A stretch of DNA of 64,000 bases from Asaia krungthepensis NRIC 0535 (lineage in GTDB: Bacteria > Pseudomonadota > Alphaproteobacteria > Acetobacterales > Acetobacteraceae), in NCBI RefSeq assembly GCF_025995175.1, contig NZ_BAPV01000005.1:62001-126000 (forward strand). The letters run 5' to 3'. The notes under the pieces were generated by a model. It was given only the letters and a program-made list of their open reading frames with translations, did no database searches and was not told where the DNA came from. Made by a program: the position numbers and the translations under genes. This document shows positions 39,818 to 48,527 of this stretch, piece after piece (position 1 is the first letter of the stretch; every line of letters begins with the position of its first letter).

Positions 39818-41674
39818 CTAGTTGCCGATGCGCTGCGTGCCGCGCTGGCGCTCATAGCCTTCGCGTGCTGTCGTAACCTGGGCGCGCTCCGAAACCTCCG
39901 GTACGGCCACATCCCACCAGGCGCCACCATCGGTCGTGGTGGGAGCGGGATCGGTATCGATCACGATGACCGTGGTGCGGTCGGCAGAGCGGGCACGTTC
40001 GACTGCCTCCGTCAGGGAGGGGAGATCAGGCACTTTTTCGGCATGCGCGCCCAGCCCATGGGCCAGTTGCACGAAATCGATCTTGAAGGGACGAACCTGG
40101 CGGCAATCTTCCCAGAGATTATTGAACGGCGCGCCACCACATTCCTGCTGCAGGCGGTTGATGCAGCCATAGCCGTGATTGTCGAGAAGCACGACGATCA
40201 GCTTCCGGTCGAGCAATACGGAGGTGGCGATCTCGGTATTGAGCATGAGCCAGGACCCGTCGCCCAGCATCACGATCACCTCGCGATCGGGGCAGGCCAT
40301 CTTGACGCCCAGCGCACCCGCCAACTCGTAGCCCATGCAGGAAAAACCGTATTCCATATGGTAGCCGCCCGGCTGCTCGGCCTGCCAATGCTTCTGGAGT
40401 TCGGCAGGCAGACCGCCCGCCGCACAGACCACCGTATCGGTGGGCCGCCCTGTGCGCTGTACGGCCCCGATAACCTGTGCATCGGTCGGCAGTCCCGTCT
40501 GGCTGCCATCGGGCAGCGCCTGATAACGGGCTGAGATCTCCATCCAGTGGCGATAGGCACGTTCGGCCTTGCCGGTCCAGCTGCTCTCGGCCTTCCAGCC
40601 TGTCAGGCCGGCTTCGAGCGCAGAAAGGGACTTGCCTGCGTCGCCCACCACGGCAAGGGCCTGATGCTTGGTCGCATCGAAGGGCTGCACGTTAAGCGAG
40701 ACGATCTTCATGTCAGGATTGGAGAACAGCCCCCAAGACCCGGTCGTGAAATCGGCCAGGCGCGTGCCCACCGCAATCACCAGATCGGCCTCAGCCGCCA
40801 TCTCATTGGCCGCCGAGCTGCCACTGACGCCAATCCCGCCCATATTCAGGCTGTTTGAGGTCGGCAGGGAGGAGCGCCCGGCCTGCGTCTCGCCTACCGG
40901 GATACCCTTGGCCGCACAAAAAGCCGCAAGCTGCTTTTCGATCCCGGCATAGAGCACCCCGCCCCCGGCAATGACCATCGGCTTGCGCGACTGGCTGATA
41001 AGGGCAATCGCCTCTTCCAGCTCACGTTCATCGGCACCCGGGCGACGAACGCGATGGATACGCTCGGCGAACAAGCTCTCGGGGTAATCGAAGGCCTCGG
41101 CCTGCACGTCCTGACACAGCGATAAGGTGACAGGGCCGCATTCGGCCGGGTCGGTCAGAACCGCCATGGCGCGCTGGAAGGCCGGAATGATCTGCTCCGG
41201 CCGGGTGATCCGATCGAAATAGCGCGAGACCGAGCGGAACGCATCGCTCGCACTCACCGTGCCATCGCCGAAGTCCTCGACCTGTTGCAGCACGGGATCG
41301 GGGATACGATTGGCGAACACATCACCCGGCAGAAGCAGAACCGGCAGGCGGTTGACATGCGCAACGGCAGCGCCTGTCACCATGTTCAGCGCGCCCGGTC
41401 CGATCGAACTCGTGCAGGCCATCACCTGACGGCGGCGCGATGCCTTGGCAAAGGCTGTCGCCGCATGAACCATGCCCTGCTCGTTATGCCCGCGCAGGGT
41501 TGGCAGAGTATCGCGTGCGCCGTGCAGGGCCTCGCCGATACCCGCCACATTACCATGGCCGAAAATAGCCCAGACCCCCGCAAAGAAGGGCTCGATACGC
41601 CCCTCGATCTCGGTCTTCTGCGCGATCATGGCCCGTATAAGAGCCTGGCTCATGGTCAGACGAATGGTTTTCAT
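39818..41674 (-). CDS. iolD: 3D-(3,5/4)-trihydroxycyclohexane-1,2-dione acylhydrolase
   Basis: ThDP enzyme that opens the inositol-derived ring to give 5-deoxy-D-glucuronate. 618 residues, three ThDP-family domains. Glu65 in RGHNEQGMVH is the cofactor-activating acid. The diphosphate/metal motif begins GDGSWLMLNTEIATS and ends with DNHGYG. The family-specific start MKTIRLTMSQALIRAM supports ATG 41674. 22 bp after iolC. Confidence 0.96.
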   Translation of the reverse strand: MKTIRLTMSQALIRAMIAQKTEIEGRIEPFFAGVWAIFGHGNVAGIGEALHGARDTLPTLRGHNEQGMVHAATAFAKASRRRQVMACTSSIGPGALNMVTGAAVAHVNRLPVLLLPGDVFANRIPDPVLQQVEDFGDGTVSASDAFRSVSRYFDRITRPEQIIPAFQRAMAVLTDPAECGPVTLSLCQDVQAEAFDYPESLFAERIHRVRRPGADERELEEAIALISQSRKPMVIAGGGVLYAGIEKQLAAFCAAKGIPVGETQAGRSSLPTSNSLNMGGIGVSGSSAANEMAAEADLVIAVGTRLADFTTGSWGLFSNPDMKIVSLNVQPFDATKHQALAVVGDAGKSLSALEAGLTGWKAESSWTGKAERAYRHWMEISARYQALPDGSQTGLPTDAQVIGAVQRTGRPTDTVVCAAGGLPAELQKHWQAEQPGGYHMEYGFSCMGYELAGALGVKMACPDREVIVMLGDGSWLMLNTEIATSVLLDRKLIVVLLDNHGYGCINRLQQECGGAPFNNLWEDCRQVRPFKIDFVQLAHGLGAHAEKVPDLPSLTEAVERARSADRTTVIVIDTDPAPTTTDGGAWWDVAVPEVSERAQVTTAREGYERQRGTQRIGN

Positions 41675-41696
41675 ATCCGTATACTCTTCCCTGACG

Positions 41697-43622
41697 TCAC
41701 ACGCTGGCCCCGGAGAGCACCGCCTGATCGCGGGACTCCCAGGCATTTACGAAGGCTTGGAACCGGCGGGCCATCTCGGCCACGGCTTGCTCGTCGCTGG
41801 TCTTGCCGGCCAGCCAGTCCCGTGCGGGCTGGGCAAAGATCGTGCGACCAATGGCGAAGCCCTTGACCCAGGGTGTGGCTGCCGAGGCCCTGAAAGCCTC
41901 CATCAGCTCTTCCGCCGGGGCATCGAGCCCCAAAATCACGACCCCACGGCAATGCGGGTCCCGTGCCTCGATGACGGCGCCGATCTTTTCCCAGGCCTTG
42001 GGGTCGCGCTGGCCCTCGAGCTTCCACCAATCTGGACGCAGCCCGACATCGTAGAGACGCGAGAGAATGGACGAGACGGTCTCGGAGGTCAGGGTGCCGT
42101 TCTTGCCCGCGATAATCTCGATCAGAATTTCCTTGCCGAGCTTGCGGCAGGCATCCTGCGCGCGGACCAGTTCACGCTCCTGACGCTGCTTGAGCTCCTC
42201 GGAATCATCGGGATGGTAGAAGCACAGGCATTTGATGACCTGTTCGCTGGGCCATTCCACCAGATGCGCGCCAAGGGAGCCACCACATTCGAAATCGAGC
42301 GGGCGCGACCCCGTCTTCTCGATCGGACGGGCGGTCCAGAGCCCGGCATGGGACGCTTCGAACAAGGCATCCTGACCGTAGCGCCCATCCATGAACACGC
42401 CAAAACCCGGGCGTCCCTGCGCCACGGATTTCGCGGCTGCAACTGCCAGCGTCTTGAATTTCGGGATACGGTCGAAAGAAGCGCCGACGGCCGTTGCAAT
42501 TTCCTCGAGCTGGAGACGGTGATCGCAGGCGAGCGCCATGATGGGCGTGGTCTGTGCGCGACGTGTCGTGACCCAGTGAAGATGGTTGATGGCCTCGTCA
42601 CGGCGGAGGGCGCGATGGGTGCTACCCTTTTGGAGGAAATAGCTCAGCTCTTCCCAGGTCGGGATTTCAGACGAGCAGAGAAGACGCGACACCGCAAAAG
42701 CACCGCAGGCATTGGCGAAGCGGCAGCATTCGACAATCTTCTCGCCGCGCACCCAGCCCCGCAGGAAGCCGGACATGAAAGCATCGCCCGCGCCCAGCGT
42801 GTTATAGACCTCGACCGGAAAACCGGGGCCAGAAATACCGTCTTCCAGCGATTGCGGAATAGGCCCTTCGAACACGACACAGCCCATGGGGCCGCGCTTG
42901 CAGACGATGGTCCCATCCGAGACAGCCCTGATGGCGCGGATAGCCTCAAGCGTGTCCTCGCTCCCACCCGCTATATGCAGTTCTTCTTCCGTACCCACGA
43001 TCAGGTCGCAATGAGGCAGGATCGTCATGAGATGACGGGTGACGTTATCGGATTTCACATAGCGTGATTCCCCGTCCCCGATACCGGCAAGCCCCCAGAG
43101 ATTGGGGCGATAATCCACATCGAACACGACCTTGCCGCCATGCTCATGCACGAGATCCATTGCCTTGCGCTGTGCCCTGGCCGAGGCCGGGCGCGAGAAA
43201 TGCGTGCCGGTTACGACGACCGCTCTGGTGCGCGCAATCAGTGCCGGGTCGATATCATCCTCGTCTAGGGCGGCATCGGCACAATCGGTGCGATAGAACA
43301 GGAGCGGGAAATTCTCCCGATCGCGTACGCCGAGAATGGCGAGCGCCGTAAAGCGATCGGGATCGACGCGCACGCCATCGGTACAAACCCCTTCACGCTG
43401 CAACTGCTCGGTGATGAAGCGGCCGAAATGCTCGTGACCCACCCGGGTGATGATCCCGGATTTCAGACCGAGGCGTGAGGTGCCGATGGCGATATTGGCG
43501 GGACATCCGCCCACGGCCTTGCTGAAACTCGCCATGTCTTCCAGACGGCCGCCAATCTGTTGTCCGTACAGATCGACCGAAGAACGTCCTATTGCGATGA
43601 TATCGAGATCCTGTCCGCGCAT
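41697..43622 (-). CDS. iolC: 5-dehydro-2-deoxygluconokinase fused to a DUF2090 aldolase-like domain
   Basis: Two-domain protein of 641 residues. Residues 1-325 form a PfkB-family kinase: VGGCPANIAIGTSRLG near 38-53, and NTLGAGDAF with catalytic Asp280 at 274-282. It phosphorylates 2-deoxy-5-keto-gluconate. Residues about 345-630 are a DUF2090/LacD-like barrel (IMALACDHRLQLEE, EIIAGKNG, DWWKLEG, FAIGRTIF) that probably cleaves the phosphorylated product, replacing a separate IolJ. ATG 43622 is chosen over 43640 because CAGGAGTCGGGG lies directly ahead. First gene of the inositol operon. Confidence 0.93.
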   Translation of the reverse strand: MRGQDLDIIAIGRSSVDLYGQQIGGRLEDMASFSKAVGGCPANIAIGTSRLGLKSGIITRVGHEHFGRFITEQLQREGVCTDGVRVDPDRFTALAILGVRDRENFPLLFYRTDCADAALDEDDIDPALIARTRAVVVTGTHFSRPASARAQRKAMDLVHEHGGKVVFDVDYRPNLWGLAGIGDGESRYVKSDNVTRHLMTILPHCDLIVGTEEELHIAGGSEDTLEAIRAIRAVSDGTIVCKRGPMGCVVFEGPIPQSLEDGISGPGFPVEVYNTLGAGDAFMSGFLRGWVRGEKIVECCRFANACGAFAVSRLLCSSEIPTWEELSYFLQKGSTHRALRRDEAINHLHWVTTRRAQTTPIMALACDHRLQLEEIATAVGASFDRIPKFKTLAVAAAKSVAQGRPGFGVFMDGRYGQDALFEASHAGLWTARPIEKTGSRPLDFECGGSLGAHLVEWPSEQVIKCLCFYHPDDSEELKQRQERELVRAQDACRKLGKEILIEIIAGKNGTLTSETVSSILSRLYDVGLRPDWWKLEGQRDPKAWEKIGAVIEARDPHCRGVVILGLDAPAEELMEAFRASAATPWVKGFAIGRTIFAQPARDWLAGKTSDEQAVAEMARRFQAFVNAWESRDQAVLSGASV

Positions 43623-43658
43623 CCCCGACTCCTGCAGCATGTTACGTTGCCCATGATA

Positions 43659-43672
43659 AGAACATACATTCT
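43659..43672. promoter_or_regulatory. IolR-type operator 1
   Basis: AGAACATACATTCT, a variant of the palindrome GGAA-N6-TTCC described for RpiR-type IolR of rhizobia. It lies 37 bp before the iolC start. Confidence 0.7.
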
Positions 43673-43689
43673 GTTCTTGGTCACGTCAT

Positions 43690-43703
43690 AGAACGTACAT
43701 TCC
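43690..43703. promoter_or_regulatory. IolR-type operator 2
   Basis: AGAACGTACATTCC, identical to operator 1 at 12 of 14 positions. Centre-to-centre spacing is 31 bp, close to three helical turns, so two dimers could bind on one DNA face. Confidence 0.7.
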
Positions 43704-43797
43704 CTAATATTCTTTAATTTCGCACGGGGATGTGATTAAGCTTCGGGTGACCCGCCCTTGCGGCTCGGGCCTCTTCGCGGAGACGCCCCGCTTTGGT

Positions 43798-43836
43798 ATG
43801 GAATATTCATTCCCTTTCTGGATTGCGCTGCCTTGA
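43798..43836 (+). CDS. Possible 12-residue leader peptide ahead of the RpiR regulator
   Basis: ATG 43798 opens MEYSFPFWIALP and stops with TGA overlapping the regulator's TTG start as TTGA. It has no strong ribosome-binding site, so translation is uncertain. If used, it would couple or limit regulator synthesis. Its first codons lie within operator 3. Confidence 0.3.
   Translation: MEYSFPFWIALP
43800..43813. promoter_or_regulatory. IolR-type operator 3
   Basis: GGAATATTCATTCC, an exact GGAA-N6-TTCC site, nearly a perfect palindrome. It lies 20 bp before the TTG start of the regulator, well placed for autorepression. Confidence 0.75.
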
Positions 43837-44672
43837 CCGAGTTTCCCGAAGACGCCTCGCCCCCCCAAACGGATTTCGATGCGTTTCACCAGCGTCTGCG
43901 CGGCTGCTATGCCGATTTGCCCAAGCGCCTGGTTCAGCTTGCCGATTTTGTAACGGCCTCGCCTGATGAGGTGGCGCTCGGAACCGTGAGCTCTTTGGCC
44001 GGACAAGCCGGAGTGCAGCCTTCGACGGTGGTGCGTTTCGCGCGCACGCTTGGGTTTGCGGGTTTTTCGGACATGCAGGCAGTGTTCCGGGACAGGCTGC
44101 GTGTACGCAATGTCGCCTATCGCGATCGGGTCAACGCGCTGCATCGTGTGGATGGGGAGCCGCTCGAAGCATCGGTTATTTTCAACGGTTTCTATGAGGC
44201 TGCTCTGGACTCCCTGCGCGCCCTGCAGGCGCATCTTCTACCCGATAGGCTGGAAGCGGCGGTCACGACACTGGCCCAGGCGCAATGCCTCTATCTGCTG
44301 GGGCTACGCCGCTCCATGCCGGTCATACGGTATCTGTCCTACCTTCTGGCGAAGCTCGATATACGCCATCAGATCATCGGGCTGGAAACCGGAATGGAAG
44401 AGGAAAGCTTTGCCCATGCCGGAGCGCAGGATGCGGCACTCGTGCTGAGCTATACGGCCTACGCCCCCCGGACGATCGAACTGTTTCAGGCGCTCGAAGC
44501 GCGCCACGTGCCAGTTATCAGCATGACAGACAATGCAGCGAGCCCTGTCATCCCGCAATCGGGGCTGTGGCTCGAAGTGCATGAGGCGGATTTTCAGGGT
44601 TTCCGATCCAATGCCGCCTCGATGGTGCTCGTCTCGACCCTGGCCGCCGCCATCGCGGAGAGGCGGGGCTGA
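43833..44672 (+). CDS. iolR: RpiR/MurR family regulator of inositol catabolism (IolR type)
   Basis: 279 residues. N-terminal HTH_6 domain: FHQRLRGCYADLPKRLVQL, then VSSLAGQAGVQPSTVVRFAR and LGFAGFSDMQ. A C-terminal SIS sugar-phosphate-binding domain follows (about 130-260; LYLLGLRRSMPVIRYL). Rhizobial inositol regulators share this architecture and bind a phosphorylated pathway intermediate. No in-frame ATG exists near the N-terminus; TTG 43833 gives the normal length, TTG 43758 would add 25 unlikely residues. Divergent from iolC with three candidate operators between. Confidence 0.85.
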   Translation: MTEFPEDASPPQTDFDAFHQRLRGCYADLPKRLVQLADFVTASPDEVALGTVSSLAGQAGVQPSTVVRFARTLGFAGFSDMQAVFRDRLRVRNVAYRDRVNALHRVDGEPLEASVIFNGFYEAALDSLRALQAHLLPDRLEAAVTTLAQAQCLYLLGLRRSMPVIRYLSYLLAKLDIRHQIIGLETGMEEESFAHAGAQDAALVLSYTAYAPRTIELFQALEARHVPVISMTDNAASPVIPQSGLWLEVHEADFQGFRSNAASMVLVSTLAAAIAERRG

Positions 44673-44733
44673 AACGCCCCCTGCTGCCCATCCCGTGGTG
44701 GGAGAACCGCACGCGGATTGTTCGGGTGGCCTC

Positions 44734-45423
44734 TCACATGGGTGGCTTTATCCCGCCTTCGCCCACGACAATGCGCATGGCCTCAATCTCGTTTTCCCCC
44801 TTTGCGTTGCCTGAAACCGGGCCGAACGCCACGACCTTTGCACCGGGGGTGAGGAGAGACTTGTCACCCGGTTCGAGCATGACCACCGGTATTGTCGTGG
44901 GCAACGTCACACTCTGCGAACCGCCCTTATAGGTGACCGTGATCTGACGGTCCCTCCCCATGCCGTTCCCTGGCCCCATGGCGCCGACCACGCCATTGGT
45001 CATCGACCCGGCCGGTCTGGCCGGCGCCACCGTCCCGTTGGTCATGGAAGTGACTGCGCCGTTGGTCATCGAACCCGCTTTTCCCAAATCCCAGGGATAA
45101 TTGCCTTCCCCCATGCCCCTCATGGAATTGGGGAAGATCGTGACCTCCAGAGCGCGGAGACGGCCGTCGCCTGAGGGAACGGCCGCCGTGCCGATGAAGC
45201 TGTCAGGGTGGATATCGTCCAGATGCGCCGGTTTGACTCCCGCATAGCCGGTTGTGGCGGTGAGATGCGCGGTGACAGGTCCCATGAAGGTGCTGATGAC
45301 CGCCTCGTTTCCACTGACTGAGGTGATGACGCCACGGATACGCTGGGGGGCGCCTGCCAGAGCAATACCGGGGAGAGACAGGAGAGTGATGGCAAGGCAG
45401 GAGCCCAGGGCCAGTATACGCAT
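44734..45423 (-). CDS. Secreted protein with SMTNG repeats, function unknown
   Basis: 229 residues. Signal peptide about 1-23 (MRILALGSCLAITLLSL, then ALAGAP). Residues 24-100 resemble the small OB/beta-barrel DUF5666-type modules (RGVITSVSGNEAVIST). A low-complexity middle repeats SMTNG three times and SMTNGAV/TSMTNG variants between 115 and 145, rich in Gly and Met. A second beta module ends the protein. No partner gene is evident. Met/Gly-rich linkers can bind copper or resist oxidation, but that is speculation. Confidence 0.75.
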   Translation of the reverse strand: MRILALGSCLAITLLSLPGIALAGAPQRIRGVITSVSGNEAVISTFMGPVTAHLTATTGYAGVKPAHLDDIHPDSFIGTAAVPSGDGRLRALEVTIFPNSMRGMGEGNYPWDLGKAGSMTNGAVTSMTNGTVAPARPAGSMTNGVVGAMGPGNGMGRDRQITVTYKGGSQSVTLPTTIPVVMLEPGDKSLLTPGAKVVAFGPVSGNAKGENEIEAMRIVVGEGGIKPPM

Positions 45424-45600
45424 GATGTTTGTTTCCTCTCAGGCCGCCACCAGGAGGGCGCGTCCCTGCACGGCTCTTCGACGCCGGAGCGCAAAGGGTT
45501 ACAGCGTGCCCGAGTAAAAACGCTCGCCCGCTCGTTGGGGCCACCCGGTCACTGGGCAAGCCTGTTGTGCCATGGTCCTTTGCGCTCTGGACGTGTCGCC

Positions 45601-46329
45601 TTACGAAGCCCGGCTGATGGTCGAGAGGGTCTTGTCATTCGGCGAGATAGCAAGTGGCGGAAAAGCGCCATAGGCGTCGATCTGGCTGAAATAATAGGAC
45701 GTCACGACGTCTATACCGACATTGCGCACCATACGGTCCAGACCGAGTTGCTGATATTCCTGTGCGCGTAATGGCAGGCAGCATTCCAGAAGACGGCGCG
45801 CGCCTTTGGGTGAAATGGCGTAGGCGCAAAGCCCGAACCCCTGCAACAGCCGGAAGAAACTTGCGTGGCGGTCCTGCAAGGGGAAGAAAGCGGCGTTTTT
45901 CTGCATGCGCTTTTCATCCAGCGTCACGACGCTTCTGGTGACGCCAGGGAGCGCATCCAGCGTGATGGGCGCGTTGAAATTATAGCCCAGCAGCGCGATG
46001 TCCCAATCCGGGGGCAAGGTCGCGATCAGCCTCGCGCTCTCTGTCTCGAAATTCTGGCAGAGCAAGGCGTCATCTTCGAAAATCATCAAGGGCTCGCCCT
46101 GCTGTACCGCCCGGCTCCACAGGCCAAGATGAGACAGGGCCGCCCCGATGGCGCCCGGCGTATAGACCAGCCCCGGATCGGCCATGCCGCGCTCAACGAG
46201 GCTCGCCAGCGGAACGCTTGCGCCCTCCGTACCCTCCACGCGCTTGATCGACGCAATATGGGCATTGCTGGCCATGAATGCGCTCAGACGCGCCGTATCG
46301 CAGGCCCTGTTGATGACCAGTTTACGCAT
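45601..46329 (-). CDS. Glycosyltransferase family 25 protein
   Basis: Probable LPS or capsule glycosyltransferase, 242 residues from ATG 46329 (GGAGGGGGGAGATC ahead). Typical GT25 features: a start MRKLVINRACDTARL, GAIGAALSHLGLWSRAV, and the acidic motif PLMIFEDDALL (Asp-Asp for metal/nucleotide sugar). Isolated from other surface polysaccharide genes. 177 bp downstream lies the SMTNG-repeat gene on the same strand. Confidence 0.85.
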   Translation of the reverse strand: MRKLVINRACDTARLSAFMASNAHIASIKRVEGTEGASVPLASLVERGMADPGLVYTPGAIGAALSHLGLWSRAVQQGEPLMIFEDDALLCQNFETESARLIATLPPDWDIALLGYNFNAPITLDALPGVTRSVVTLDEKRMQKNAAFFPLQDRHASFFRLLQGFGLCAYAISPKGARRLLECCLPLRAQEYQQLGLDRMVRNVGIDVVTSYYFSQIDAYGAFPPLAISPNDKTLSTISRAS

Positions 46330-46417
46330 GATCTCCCCCCCTCCTGTTCGGCGAGATGGCTTATCACATCCGGGCTTTTCTACTGCAAAACAGGCCGTGA
46401 GGGCGAAGCGCAGCGTT

Positions 46418-47368
46418 TCAGTAACCGCGCCGATGGTCGAAAAGAAGCGCAGGCATCTCGCCGCGTTCAAGCTGGGCGATACTCTGGGCCAGATAGCGCA
46501 CCTGAGCCTCTCTTGACGCTTCAGAGGCGACATGGGGCGTGAGCGTGATGGCAGGATGATCCCAGAGAGGCGAGACTGGTGAGAGCGGTTCCTGCGCAAC
46601 GACATCGAGCACGGCCCCGGCGAGATGTCCCGCCTCCAGCAGAGCCAGAAGATCGGCCTCGACCAGATGATCGCCGCGCCCGACATTGATAAGCCCCGCT
46701 CCGCGCTTGAGCAGAGACAGGCTTCCGCGGTTCAGGATCTGGCGGGTCTGGGGCGTGCTTGGCAGCAGATTGACCAGTAGATCGGTGCCAGCCAGAGCGG
46801 AAGCAAACCCCTCCTCACCGCCGAGGAGCCGAACCTCGCCATCGCGGGTCTCACCCGAAGCGCGACGCCAGGCCGTAACCTGAAACCCTGCCCGCGCCAG
46901 TCTTTGCGCCACGACCGAGCCGATCTGCCCATAGCCCAGCACTGTCACATGCGTGCTGGCAGAGGTGCGCGAGACTAGGTTGCGCGCCCAGACATGACGC
47001 TCCTGCTGCAATGCCCAGGTGCGTGCATCGCGCAGAAGGGTCATGCAGGCCCAGAGCACGTAATCGGCCATGAGCGTTCCGGTATCGCCGCCACCCATAC
47101 GCACCAGAGGCACATGGTGGGGAAAATCGGGACTGCTCACCAGATGGTTCACGCCAGCGCCAGTGCAGAGAATGCCCCGCATGTGATGCATGGCCCGCAG
47201 ATCATGATCATCGGCTTCCCAGACCAGCGCATATTGCGCCTCTTCTCGCGGGGTCTGGGTATCGAACCAGGAGACGACGTCGATTTCCGGGGCATGCTGC
47301 GCGAAGGAATCGCGCCACCCCGCATAAGCCTCGGGTCCATCCGCACTGATTATCAACCTTGGGGCCAT
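46418..47368 (-). CDS. D-2-hydroxyacid dehydrogenase, GhrA-like glyoxylate/hydroxypyruvate reductase
   Basis: 316 residues. NAD(P) motif GYGQIGS in the middle, catalytic Arg in LINVGRGDHLVE, Glu in DVVAQEPL, and His in LTPHVAS. The substrate loop GAGVNHLV fits the GhrA group, which reduces glyoxylate and hydroxypyruvate. ATG 47368 has AGGAG upstream. 61 bp after the pentein hydrolase gene, so probably co-transcribed and working on a 2-oxo-acid produced in that pathway. Confidence 0.88.
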   Translation of the reverse strand: MAPRLIISADGPEAYAGWRDSFAQHAPEIDVVSWFDTQTPREEAQYALVWEADDHDLRAMHHMRGILCTGAGVNHLVSSPDFPHHVPLVRMGGGDTGTLMADYVLWACMTLLRDARTWALQQERHVWARNLVSRTSASTHVTVLGYGQIGSVVAQRLARAGFQVTAWRRASGETRDGEVRLLGGEEGFASALAGTDLLVNLLPSTPQTRQILNRGSLSLLKRGAGLINVGRGDHLVEADLLALLEAGHLAGAVLDVVAQEPLSPVSPLWDHPAITLTPHVASEASREAQVRYLAQSIAQLERGEMPALLFDHRRGY

Positions 47369-47429
47369 GATCTGTCTCTCCTGTTCCCGGAATCGCACCG
47401 GGTTTCCGGCCCGGAGACCTTGTGGCGGA

Positions 47430-48296
47430 TCAGGCCAGACTGGCACGTCTGAGCGGCATCGTCATGCAATGAATGCTGCCGCCGCCCTGGGAAAACTGGT
47501 CGAGTTCGGGCTCATAAACCGTCAGCCCATGATCGCGCAGCAGCGCGTTGACCCGGCGCGAATGACGGGGGCTGACCACGCGGCCGTCACCCAGAGCCAG
47601 AACGTTGCAGGCCATATCCCGCATGGCTTCCTTGTAGCTTACCGGCAAGATCCGGATGCCCTGCGCCTCGAACCAGGCCAGGTCTTCATCCTCGAGCACA
47701 TCGGTCACGCCAATCGCCAGCCCTTCGGACACCATGGTGAAGATCACATCCAGATGCAGGAAATGCTCGGGGAAATGGATCATGCGGCAGGTCCATCCCG
47801 CCGCTTCGAAAGGCTTCAGGAATTCCTGTGCGCCCGTCACGTCGGTGCGTCCCCCGCTCACGCCGACCACGACCAGGCCCGGGCGGATGATATGGATATC
47901 CCCACCCTCGACATAGCCTTGGGTGCAACGACCGATGATTTCATCCTCGCCGTAAAATGCCTCGATCCCCTCGCTTTCAGGCTGGCGCTCGGGGCGCATC
48001 AGGCGGGTGACCACCGTGCCCCATGGCGTGGTCTGGGAGGAATCGCGGGTATAGACCTGATAGATCTGCCCTTCCCTAGGCGTCAGGAAGTGACAATGGA
48101 CGCCTGCCTCCTTCAGCACGGCCACAAGACCATCGAATTGGGCGCGCAGCTTTGCCGGGTCGGGGCGTGCGCCACTGGCAAGGCTGCGTATGGCGATATC
48201 GTTGCTGGGGTTCCAGCTATAGAAATCGGGTGGGCAGAGCAGCACATCCGTCAGCGTTCCGGTTTCACTATCGACAAACCAGCGATTGGCGGTCAT
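47430..48296 (-). CDS. Pentein-superfamily hydrolase (arginine deiminase/dimethylargininase type)
   Basis: Hydrolyses a guanidino compound. 288 residues. The catalytic triad elements are visible: acid in YVEGGDIHII, His in FLHLDVIFTMVSEG, and nucleophile Cys in GGGSIHCMTMPL near the C-terminus. Size and pattern fit dimethylarginine dimethylaminohydrolase- or citrullinase-like members better than full arginine deiminase (about 400 residues). GGGGAG precedes ATG 48296. Divergent from a LysR regulator and a polar-amino-acid ABC transporter, which suggests a guanidino amino acid as imported substrate. Confidence 0.85.
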   Translation of the reverse strand: MTANRWFVDSETGTLTDVLLCPPDFYSWNPSNDIAIRSLASGARPDPAKLRAQFDGLVAVLKEAGVHCHFLTPREGQIYQVYTRDSSQTTPWGTVVTRLMRPERQPESEGIEAFYGEDEIIGRCTQGYVEGGDIHIIRPGLVVVGVSGGRTDVTGAQEFLKPFEAAGWTCRMIHFPEHFLHLDVIFTMVSEGLAIGVTDVLEDEDLAWFEAQGIRILPVSYKEAMRDMACNVLALGDGRVVSPRHSRRVNALLRDHGLTVYEPELDQFSQGGGSIHCMTMPLRRASLA

Positions 48297-48527
48297 GCGC
48301 GGCTCCCCTTGATCTATCAGGCAGGAATGAAAGGCCTCGAACGGGCTGAAAGAACGCTAGGGGGCCGCACGCCATTGCTCAATCATAATGAGATGGAGTT
48401 TGGTTTGGCGTTTCATAAATTAAAAGACGCGACAAACCCCGTCATACTGCTCGAAGAAACCGTCATCCCACAGCATGGGCAATCGAAAAGGGCAGGTTGA
48501 TCACGATGACAGGGGGGATATCATATC

